Source: Alphaproteobacteria bacterium (GTDB lineage: Bacteria; Pseudomonadota; Alphaproteobacteria; Rhodospirillales; Rhodospirillaceae). Taken from it: a stretch of 5,394 nt of DNA. Both the position numbers and the translations under genes were made by a program. Position 1 is the first letter of the stretch, and each line of letters begins with the position of its first letter. Below, piece by piece: positions 1-5,394 of this stretch. The stretch spans positions 1 to 5,394 of the forward strand of contig QKGW01000059.1 in NCBI GenBank assembly GCA_003250275.1. Reading direction: 5' to 3'. Below the pieces are notes generated by a model. That model searched no databases, was not told the origin of the DNA, and saw only the letters and a program-made list of their open reading frames with translations.

Positions 1-936
1 CCGCCGCTTCCGGGCGCCGGGCAGGCCGCGCCGCAGGGGTTCGCGCCGCCGCCCGAGGCTCCGGCGCAGCCCGCCCTCGGCACGCTCACCGGGCAGGTGA
101 TCGGCCAAACCGCGCTCGGCCAGCCGACCCTCAAGACCGCCGCCGGGTTCGTCGCCCTCGATCTCCGCGCGCCGCTGCCCACCGGCACCCAGGTCGCGGC
201 GGAGGTGCTGTCGCGGGTGCCGCCCGAGGCGGGCGCGCCGCCGCCCGCGCTGTTCTCCGGCGCGAGCCCGGTGACCACCCTCGATGCCCTGGTGCAGAGC
301 CTCGCCGCGGTCGATAGCGGCGCGGCGGCGCGGGTGCTCGCGCAGTTGCCGCAGCCCGGCCCGCAGCTCCTCGCCAACCTCGCCGCGGCGGTGGCGGCGG
401 TGCGCTCGGGCGACGTGCAGGGGTGGCTGCGCCTCGGCGAACTGCCGCCGCGCGGGCGCGACGACGCGCGCGTCGGCAAGGTCGCGCAACGCCTCTCCGA
501 CGACCTGCGCGAGGCCGCGGGCGCGGCGCAGCGCCCGGCGGGCGAGTGGCGCGTCTATCCGCTGCCGATGTTCGCGGGCGGCGCGATCGAGCGCATCCAG
601 ATGCTGGTGCGGCGCACGCCCGAGCCCGACGACGACGAGGCGAAGCGCAACCGCACGCGCGGCGACGACACCCGCTTTCTCCTCGACTTCACCCTCTCCA
701 GCCTCGGCCCGATGCAAATCGACGGGCTGGTCAGCCGCGGCGCGCGCAGCCTCGATCTGGTGATGCGCACCCACGATCCGCTGCCCGAGCCGATGCCGCG
801 CGACCTCCAGGGGGTCTTCGCCCAGGCGATGCAGGGGATCGGCTACACCGGCAGCCTGAGCCTGCGGGTCACGCCTGCCTTCGTCGTGCCCGAGGAGGTG
901 CGGCCCGCCGACGATCGCCCCGGCGTGGTGGTGTAG
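1..936 (+). CDS. FliK-like (flagellar hook-length control-like) protein, 5' end outside window
   Basis: The reading frame is open from base 1 to the TAG at 934-936 (311 visible codons). The GTG at 97 is only the first start-like codon inside the window. The in-frame codons before it (Pro/Ala/Gln-rich, such as PPLPGAGQAAPQG) look like coding sequence, so the true start is upstream. Visible residues 27-64 form a Gly/Val-rich beta-type segment (LTGQVIGQTALGQP, then LPTGTQVAAEVL). Residues 60-220 are mostly Ala-rich helix. Residues 226-291 (FLLDFTLSSLGPMQIDGLV ... SLDLVMR ... GIGYTGSLSLRV) resemble the FliK C-terminal domain, with its 'LG.v.vdglv' strand followed by a helix and a final strand. 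FliK proteins control hook length and switch flagellar export specificity in the cytoplasm, and have variable Pro/Ala-rich N-termini, which fits. No signal peptide or membrane helix is visible. The J-domain gene follows after one base. The coding call is firm; the FliK relationship is tentative, and a hypothetical protein is the safe alternative. Confidence 0.8.
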   Translation, partial: PPLPGAGQAAPQGFAPPPEAPAQPALGTLTGQVIGQTALGQPTLKTAAGFVALDLRAPLPTGTQVAAEVLSRVPPEAGAPPPALFSGASPVTTLDALVQSLAAVDSGAAARVLAQLPQPGPQLLANLAAAVAAVRSGDVQGWLRLGELPPRGRDDARVGKVAQRLSDDLREAAGAAQRPAGEWRVYPLPMFAGGAIERIQMLVRRTPEPDDDEAKRNRTRGDDTRFLLDFTLSSLGPMQIDGLVSRGARSLDLVMRTHDPLPEPMPRDLQGVFAQAMQGIGYTGSLSLRVTPAFVVPEEVRPADDRPGVVV

Positions 937-937
937 C

Positions 938-2080
938 GTGGCGTTCAACGATCCCAAGGGCTATTACGCGGTGCTCGGCGTCTCGGCGAATGCGGAGGTG
1001 GAGGAGATCAAGATCGCCTTCCGCGCCCGCGCCAAGCGTCTGCATCCGGACACCAACACCCGGCCCGGCGCGGCGGAGCAGTTCCGCCTGCTCAACGAAG
1101 CCTACCGCGTGCTGCGCGACCCCGAGCGCCGCCGCCGCTACCACGCGCGCGGCGAAAAGCCCGACCCGCAGCCGCAGCAACCGCCGCCGCCGCCGCGCCC
1201 CGAGGCCAAACGCCCGGAGCCGCCGCCGCGCCCGAGCCCGCCGCCGAAATCCGGGTTCTCCGCCTGCCGCGCCTGCGGCACCCTCTCGGCGCAGCCGCGC
1301 ATCGCGATCTTCCACGTCGTCGAGGGGCGGCCGTTCAAGCCCGAGCGCCGCACCGTTTCCGGGGTGTACTGCCCGCGCTGCGCCGCCGATGCCGCCGTCG
1401 ACGCCTCGCTGCGCACCTGGGTGCGCGGCATGACCGCGCTGCCCAAGGGGCCGGTGTGGGCGTTCGCGGCGCTGTGGCGCAACCTCAAGGGCGGCGACCG
1501 CCCGGTCGAGGCCAACGCGCGGATGCTGCTCGCCCAGGCACGCGCTTTCCTCGGCAAGGGCGAGGTCGACCTCGCGCGCGCCACCATCGTTCAGGCGCTG
1601 CCGTTCGCCGCCGAGACGGAATTCCGCCACGAGGCCGAAACCCTGCTCGCGTCGCTCGGCGGCGCTGCTGCGGCGCGCGCGCTCAAGAGCCGCTGGCCGC
1701 GCTTCGGGCGGGCGCTGTGGCTGCAACTGCTGCCGTTTGTGCTGGTGATCGCGATCTTCGCCGGGGCGATGGCGCTGTCGCTCGGGCGCGGAACCTCCGA
1801 GGCGCTTCCCGCTGCCAAGGTTCCCGCCGGGCCGCCGCCGCCGCCCGCGAAGGCGCTGGTGGCGCTGCCCGAGGGGCCGTCGTCGCCGCTGCCGGTGATG
1901 GCCACGGTGCGCGACCGCGTCGCCCTGCGCGGTAGCCCGAGCGCGCACGGCGCGATGCTCGCGCGTCTCGCCAAGGGCACGCGGGTGACGATGACCGCGC
2001 TGGTGCCGGGGGAGGACTGGGTGCAGGTGCGCCTCGCCGACGGCCGCCTCGGCTTCGTCTCCCTCGCCGACCTCAAATAG
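938..2080 (+). CDS. Membrane-anchored J-domain protein with CxxC pair and C-terminal SH3b domain
   Basis: This 380-residue protein starts at GTG 938, one base after the previous stop. That start puts the J-domain right at the N-terminus, and no strong Shine-Dalgarno is visible, so translational coupling is likely. Domains in order: J-domain, about 7-70 (YYAVLGVSANAEVEEIK, HPD at 36-38, then NEAYRVLRDPERRRRY); Pro-rich linker, 75-104; CRAC at 110-113 and CPRC at 145-148, a probable zinc ribbon; TPR-like helices, about 191-224; a basic stretch (KSRWPRFGR, 250-258) then one transmembrane helix, 260-282; a second Pro-rich linker, 296-303; and an SH3b-type domain, 320-380 (VALRGSPS ... DWVQVRLADGRLGFV). 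J-domains stimulate Hsp70 (DnaK) ATPase through HPD, so the N-terminus should be cytoplasmic. The basic residues before the helix agree with that and place the SH3b domain in the periplasm, where such domains often bind cell wall. It is not DnaJ itself: the four-repeat zinc finger and substrate-binding domains are absent. Client and role are unknown. Confidence 0.9.
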   Translation: MAFNDPKGYYAVLGVSANAEVEEIKIAFRARAKRLHPDTNTRPGAAEQFRLLNEAYRVLRDPERRRRYHARGEKPDPQPQQPPPPPRPEAKRPEPPPRPSPPPKSGFSACRACGTLSAQPRIAIFHVVEGRPFKPERRTVSGVYCPRCAADAAVDASLRTWVRGMTALPKGPVWAFAALWRNLKGGDRPVEANARMLLAQARAFLGKGEVDLARATIVQALPFAAETEFRHEAETLLASLGGAAAARALKSRWPRFGRALWLQLLPFVLVIAIFAGAMALSLGRGTSEALPAAKVPAGPPPPPAKALVALPEGPSSPLPVMATVRDRVALRGSPSAHGAMLARLAKGTRVTMTALVPGEDWVQVRLADGRLGFVSLADLK

Positions 2081-3776
2081 CCTCGTCTTCGAGCCGCTGG
2101 GCGACCCGCGCGGCGTCCATCTGGCGCTGGAAGTCGCCGGCGAACATCCGGTCCTTCGCCGTCCACAGCGCCGGGTAGAGGGCGCGCAGCCGCGCGAGCT
2201 GCGCGCCGTCGTCGACGCGGCCGCGGCTGCCGTGGATCTCGTGGCGCGCCCGCCATGGCCCGAGGCAGAGGTTGCGCAGTCCCGCCGCGCCGAGGCGCAG
2301 GCCGTATTCGACGTCGTTGAGCGCGATCGGGAAGTCTGCCGCGTCGAGAGCGCCGAAGCGGGCGAGCGCGGCGCGCGCCACCGCGGCGCACGAGAACGGC
2401 ACCGCCAGCACCTCGCGGATCGCCTCGGCGTGGAGGTGGTCGAACCCTTCCGTCACCACCGGCAGGAACTCCTGGCCGATGTAGAGCCCCTCGACGCCCG
2501 AGCAGGTGAGGTTGCCGGAGCGGTCGACGAGGCGCGGCCCGACCGCGCCGATGCCGGGGGCGAGGCTCCACGCGGCGATCTCGTCGAGGACGCCGGGGTC
2601 GAGCAGTTCGCAGTCGTTGCTCATCAGCACCGCCACCTCGCCGTCGCTCGCGGCGAGGCCGCGGTTGGTCTGGTCGGAGTGGTTGAACGGCGCGTCGTAG
2701 TCGACCCAGACGAAGCGCGCACGGTGCGCGCCCGCTTCGGCGGCGGCGCGCACCGCGGCGCGGCTCTCGGCGGTGGAGCGGTTGTCGACGAGGACGACGG
2801 TGACGTGCGCGGCGGTTTCCTGGCGCAATACCGAGGCGATCGCGCAGAGGGTGTCCTCGGGCTTGTCGCGGAAGTTGATCACCACGTCGATCGACGCGGC
2901 GCGGCGGCGCGGGCTCTGGTGGGGCGGCGCGCCGGACGCGCCCGGCAGCGCGGCGAAATCGCGATCGGCGAGGAGGTCGGCGTAGGCGGCGGGCGCGTCG
3001 GGGTGACGGGGGTGGAGCGGGCGGGCGTAGCCCTCGCCGCGCACCGCGCCGAGGAATTCGCCGATCCGCCCGACCGCGGGGGCGCGCCGCGCCAGCCGCA
3101 GTGCGGCGAGGTGGAGGTCGCCCGCGGCGAGGAAGCCGAAGGTGTCCTCCGGCAGTTCGGCGAGGCGGGCGGGGGCTGCGGCGAACATCTCACCGGTCAC
3201 CGGCGCGTGCGCCATGCCGGTCGGCTGCGCGAGCGGGTCGCCGCTGCGCACGTAGGCGAGACCAAGCCCGCCCGCCGTCTCGGCGACGCGGATCTGGTTC
3301 CACACGATCAACTCGGCGGCGTCGCTGCGGCGCGTGCGGGCGATCGCGAGCGCGAGGCCGGGGTGGCAGAGCGCGCGGGCGTCGAGCACCAGCACCGCGT
3401 CGAGGTCCGCCATCCACGCGCGCGCGTCGCGCACCGCCTCGGGGCGCGGGCCGTCGCCGCCCGCGCGGGTGCCGGCCCAGACGTCGAGCATCCCGGCGTC
3501 GTCGGGATCGGCGGGCAGCATGCCGACCTTGGCGAGCGGCAGGCTCTGCACCGCAAGGGTGGCGAGGCAGCCGGCGAGGTGCGGGTCGAGCGCATCGGCG
3601 GCGCAGACCAGCGCGCCGACGCGGCCCGCGACCAGATCCTGCGCGACGAGACCGCGCTCGACCCCGAGGCGGGCGAAGAGCTGGTCGTCGAGGCGGTTGC
3701 GGTAGACCGCGTGATGATCGAAGGGAAGGGCGGCGATCAGCCGCCGCTGGTCCGCGCGGGGATAGTCGTCGCTCAT
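2073..3776 (-). CDS. Family 2 glycosyltransferase with degenerate N-terminal GT-A-like half
   Basis: This 567-residue protein starts at ATG 3776-3774, with AGGA ten bases upstream, and ends at TGA 2075-2073. The C-terminal half is a GT2 (GT-A fold) domain from about residue 295: SIDVVINFRDK opens the nucleotide-binding strand, VVLVDNRST (327-335) replaces the usual VDDxS, FNHSDQTNRGLAAS (364-377) matches the 'FN.s...N.g...a' motif, and MSNDCELLDPG (385-395) is the metal-binding 'NNDxE' position with Ser for the first Asn. LNDVEYGLRL (486-495) is the late 'DvDyclR' motif, and HEIHGSRG (512-519) ends the domain. Such enzymes transfer sugars from nucleotide-sugars to polysaccharide or protein acceptors at the cytoplasmic membrane face. 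Residues about 53-225 look like a second, eroded GT-A domain. There is no signal peptide or membrane helix. The gene is divergent from the sulfotransferase/GT2 gene, suggesting a shared surface-glycan pathway. Donor and acceptor cannot be told. Confidence 0.9.
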   Translation of the reverse strand: MSDDYPRADQRRLIAALPFDHHAVYRNRLDDQLFARLGVERGLVAQDLVAGRVGALVCAADALDPHLAGCLATLAVQSLPLAKVGMLPADPDDAGMLDVWAGTRAGGDGPRPEAVRDARAWMADLDAVLVLDARALCHPGLALAIARTRRSDAAELIVWNQIRVAETAGGLGLAYVRSGDPLAQPTGMAHAPVTGEMFAAAPARLAELPEDTFGFLAAGDLHLAALRLARRAPAVGRIGEFLGAVRGEGYARPLHPRHPDAPAAYADLLADRDFAALPGASGAPPHQSPRRRAASIDVVINFRDKPEDTLCAIASVLRQETAAHVTVVLVDNRSTAESRAAVRAAAEAGAHRARFVWVDYDAPFNHSDQTNRGLAASDGEVAVLMSNDCELLDPGVLDEIAAWSLAPGIGAVGPRLVDRSGNLTCSGVEGLYIGQEFLPVVTEGFDHLHAEAIREVLAVPFSCAAVARAALARFGALDAADFPIALNDVEYGLRLGAAGLRNLCLGPWRARHEIHGSRGRVDDGAQLARLRALYPALWTAKDRMFAGDFQRQMDAARVAQRLEDEAI

Positions 3777-3786
3777 GCCGCTCGCA

Positions 3787-3790
3787 TCCT
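3787..3790 (-). promoter_or_regulatory. Shine-Dalgarno for the minus-strand glycosyltransferase
   Basis: Read on the minus strand the sequence is AGGA, separated by ten bases from the ATG at 3776. It is a short but plausible ribosome binding site. It supports this ATG as the start and lies downstream of the predicted transcription start near 3799. Confidence 0.5.
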
Positions 3791-3805
3791 GCCGAAGTTT
3801 CCGCG

Positions 3806-3835
3806 ATCATACGGGGCGCGCGGCGGCACTGACAA
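3806..3835 (-). promoter_or_regulatory. Sigma70-like promoter for the minus-strand glycosyltransferase
   Basis: On the minus strand, TTGTCA (3835-3830) is followed after 18 bases by TATGAT (3811-3806). Each hexamer matches the housekeeping consensus at 5 of 6 positions. Transcription would begin near 3799, giving a leader of about 22 bases that contains the AGGA ribosome binding site. In DNA this GC-rich, a chance pair of this quality placed exactly upstream of a gene is unlikely. Alphaproteobacterial housekeeping promoters tolerate weaker -10 boxes, so this one would be fairly strong. Not experimentally shown. Confidence 0.6.
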
Positions 3836-3857
3836 GCGGGGGTAAGAAATCCCTAAT
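3829..3857 (+). promoter_or_regulatory. Candidate divergent promoter for the sulfotransferase/GT2 gene
   Basis: On the plus strand, CTGACA (3829-3834, 5 of 6 matches to the -35 consensus) is followed after 17 bases by CCTAAT (3852-3857, 4 of 6, lacking the important second-position A). It lies in the only AT-richer patch of the window (about 3841-3885). The start would be near 3864, leaving a leader of roughly 70 bases before the ATG at 3937. The -35 covers almost the same bases as the minus-strand -35. The weak -10 box makes this tentative; an activator or another sigma factor may be needed. Confidence 0.3.
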
Positions 3858-3936
3858 CATTTGCCGGATAGAGTCATCTTCTCACCCGGTGGGCCGCGCG
3901 CGGTCCGCCGTCGGCGTCATTTCCGGGGTTCGTTCC

Positions 3937-5394
3937 ATGTCGCCTGATCTCGTCATCGTCCTCGGCTGCCACCGCTCGGGAACCTCGCTCGCGGCCAAGA
4001 CCGCCGAGGTGCTCGGCTGCTACGCGGGCGACCGCCTGATGCCGGGCAACGCCGCCAATCCGGAAGGCTACTGGGAAGACCTCGACGTCGTCGCCGCGCA
4101 CGACGACATCCTCCGCGCCTTCGGCCGCGACTGGATGGACCCGCGCCCGTTGCCCGAGGGCTGGACCTTCTCCCCCGAGGCGCAGCGCCCGCGCGGGCGG
4201 CTGTTCCGCCGCCTCGCCGCGCTGCTCGGCGAAGCGGACGGACGTCCGGTGGTGATCAAGGACCCGCGAATGCCGCGCCTGTTCGCGCTGTGGGAGGAAC
4301 TGATCGCCGACCTCGGCATCTCCGCCGCGGTGATCGCCACCCATCGCCACTGCGCCGAGGTCGCCGGGTCGCTCGCGCGGCGCGACCGGATGTCGCCGGT
4401 GCTGGCCGAGCACATCTGGCTCGCCGAAACCGCCGCGAGCCTAGCCGCCGCGCACGCGCTGCCCTCGGTGTGGCTGCCCTACGACCGCTGGTTCGCCGAC
4501 CCGATGCGCCAGACCGCCGCGCTCGCCGCGCTCGTCGGCGACGGCGGCCTTTCGCCCGACGAGATCGTCGCCCGCTCGCTTTCCGCCGATTTGCGCACCC
4601 AGTCCGCCGCGCGCCTCGCCGACCCGACCCCGGCGCTGCCCGAGGCCGCCGCCGCGATGGCGCGCCTCGCCGCCGCCGAGGCCGCGGGCGAGGTGCGCCC
4701 GCCGGCGCTCGACGCCGGGGACCACGCCGCCGCGCTCGCGCGCGACGCGGCGTTGATCGAACTGGCGATGGAGGCGGCGCGCGCCCGCATCGACCTGCGC
4801 GACGGCCTCGCGGCCGCCGACCGCCGCGCCGCCGAGGCGCAGGCGGAAGAGGAACGCAAGATCGACATGCTCGTCGCCGCGCTCGAAAAGAGCCGCGAGG
4901 CGCTGCTGTCGAAGCAGGAGGAGACCCGCCAGTCGTTCCGCGACAGCGCCTTCGTCGACGTCATCGTCCGCAGCGAACGGGCGATCGCCGAATGGCTGCT
5001 CGCGCGCGAGACCGGGGCGGGGGATGCCGCCGCGCCGCGCCTGCCGTGCGCCGAACGGCCGCGGGTCTCGATCGTCATCCCGGTCTACAACCAACTGCTC
5101 TACACCCTGCGCTGCCTCGCGAGCCTTGCGGACGGCCTCGGGCGCGACGACGTCGAGGTGATCGTCGTCGACGACGGCTCCTCCGACGGCACCGCCGCGC
5201 TGCTGCCCGCGATCCCAGGCCTGCGCATCGTCACGCCGGAACGCAACGGCGGCTTCATCCGCGCCTGCAATCTCGGCGCCGCGGCGGCGCGCGGCGACTA
5301 CCTGGTGTTCCTCAACAACGACACCGAGATCCTGCCGGGCTGGCTCGACGCCCTGATCGACGCCTTCCGCATCTTCCCCAACGCCGGGCTGGTC
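3937..5394 (+). CDS. Sulfotransferase-like / coiled-coil / GT2 glycosyltransferase fusion, 3' end outside window
   Basis: The frame is open from ATG 3937 to the window end (486 codons, no stop). The start is chosen because the first conserved motif begins within ten residues of it and GGGG at 3925-3928 can act as a weak ribosome binding site. An in-frame GTG at 3889 is less likely. Residues 4-190 resemble the bacterial sulfotransferase family with 'GMHRSGTS' motifs: LGCHRSGTSL (9-18) is the PAPS 5'-phosphosulfate loop, NPEGYWED (41-48) is typical of the family, VIKDPRMPRL (106-115) is the KDPR motif, and THRHCAEVAGSLARRD (135-150) is the 3'-phosphate-binding segment. Residues about 265-345 are charged, heptad-like helix, probably a coiled coil. 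From about 376 a GT2 domain begins: VSIVIPVYNQ (377-386), VDDGSSDG (411-418), ERNGGFIRACNLG (435-447) and FLNNDTEILPGW (458-469). The likely role is sulfation plus glycosyl transfer on a surface glycan in the cytoplasm. The rest of the GT2 domain, and any further domains, lie beyond the window. Confidence 0.9.
   Translation, partial: MSPDLVIVLGCHRSGTSLAAKTAEVLGCYAGDRLMPGNAANPEGYWEDLDVVAAHDDILRAFGRDWMDPRPLPEGWTFSPEAQRPRGRLFRRLAALLGEADGRPVVIKDPRMPRLFALWEELIADLGISAAVIATHRHCAEVAGSLARRDRMSPVLAEHIWLAETAASLAAAHALPSVWLPYDRWFADPMRQTAALAALVGDGGLSPDEIVARSLSADLRTQSAARLADPTPALPEAAAAMARLAAAEAAGEVRPPALDAGDHAAALARDAALIELAMEAARARIDLRDGLAAADRRAAEAQAEEERKIDMLVAALEKSREALLSKQEETRQSFRDSAFVDVIVRSERAIAEWLLARETGAGDAAAPRLPCAERPRVSIVIPVYNQLLYTLRCLASLADGLGRDDVEVIVVDDGSSDGTAALLPAIPGLRIVTPERNGGFIRACNLGAAAARGDYLVFLNNDTEILPGWLDALIDAFRIFPNAGLV

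Noticed and set aside
97..99. GTG at 97 as the true start of the first gene
   Set aside because: The frame is open to base 1 with plausible Pro/Ala-rich coding sequence, no ribosome binding site precedes the GTG, and it falls in the middle of a beta-type segment (LTGQVIGQ).
423..1433. Plus-strand frame of 336 codons spanning the end of the FliK-like gene and the start of the J-protein gene
   Set aside because: Its translation is almost wholly Arg/Ala/Pro, and it conflicts with two better-supported genes in other frames.
869..1948. Minus-strand open frame of 359 codons opposite the J-protein gene
   Set aside because: It is Arg/Gly/Ala-rich with no domain, overlaps a clear J-domain gene and crosses into the previous gene. 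It is a composition shadow.
2082..2093. Small inverted repeat CTCG-TCTT-CGAG just after the J-protein stop, as a terminator
   Set aside because: The stem is only four base pairs, with no T-run on either side, and it lies inside the coding sequence of the opposite gene.
3825..3837. Possible sigma54 promoter (GGCAC ... GC) in the divergent region
   Set aside because: The GG and GC elements are separated by 9 bases instead of the required 10, and the TTGC block is missing.
2232..3845. Long plus-strand open frame (537 codons) opposite the glycosyltransferase gene
   Set aside because: The minus strand carries ordered GT2 motifs, a promoter and a ribosome binding site. The plus-strand frame has low-complexity Ala/Arg/Gly/Val composition and no recognisable motif, as expected for antisense of a GC-rich gene.
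4441..5094. Two overlapping minus-strand open frames opposite the sulfotransferase/GT2 gene
   Set aside because: Both lie over continuous coding sequence with coiled-coil and GT2 content on the plus strand and show no motif of their own.

Overview
The window is chromosomal-looking DNA from a very GC-rich bacterium. By eye about three quarters of the bases are G or C, and nearly every third codon position is G or C. The gene types (a FliK-like protein, a membrane J-domain protein with an SH3b tail, and a sulfotransferase/GT2 fusion) and the codon style suggest an alphaproteobacterium, perhaps of the Rhodospirillales type. That placement is an inference, not a demonstrated fact. No RNA genes, CRISPR arrays, insertion sequences, integrases or phage genes were seen. 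Coding density is close to complete.

Layout. (1) Positions 1-936, plus strand: the 3' part of a Pro/Ala-rich protein whose C-terminus resembles the C-terminal domain of flagellar hook-length control proteins (FliK). Its start lies outside the window. (2) Positions 938-2080, plus strand, one base after the previous stop: a membrane-anchored J-domain protein. It combines an N-terminal J-domain with HPD, a Pro-rich linker, a CxxC...CxxC pair, a TPR-like helical stretch, one transmembrane helix and a C-terminal bacterial SH3 domain. (3) Positions 2073-3776, minus strand, convergent with gene 2 and overlapping it by 8 bases: a 567-residue family 2 glycosyltransferase. It has a recognisable C-terminal GT-A domain and an N-terminal half that looks like a second, degenerate GT-A domain. 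(4) A 160-base divergent intergenic region (3777-3936) containing the only AT-richer patch in the window. It carries a good sigma70-like promoter for gene 3 and a weaker candidate for gene 4, and the two share one -35 sequence. (5) Positions 3937 to the window end, plus strand: a large gene open at its 3' end. It encodes a PAPS-type sulfotransferase-like domain, a charged coiled-coil linker and the start of a GT2 glycosyltransferase domain.

How they may work together. Genes 1 and 2 are probably one transcript with translational coupling. Genes 3 and 4 are probably a divergent, co-regulated pair acting on a surface polysaccharide or on protein glycosylation. A glycosylation locus beside a FliK-like gene raises the possibility of flagellin or flagellum-linked glycosylation, but nothing in the sequence proves it. 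The most notable points are the J/Zn/TM/SH3b architecture, the two-domain glycosyltransferase with one apparently dead half, the sulfotransferase/GT2 fusion, and the overlapping divergent promoters. None is clearly a wholly new system.
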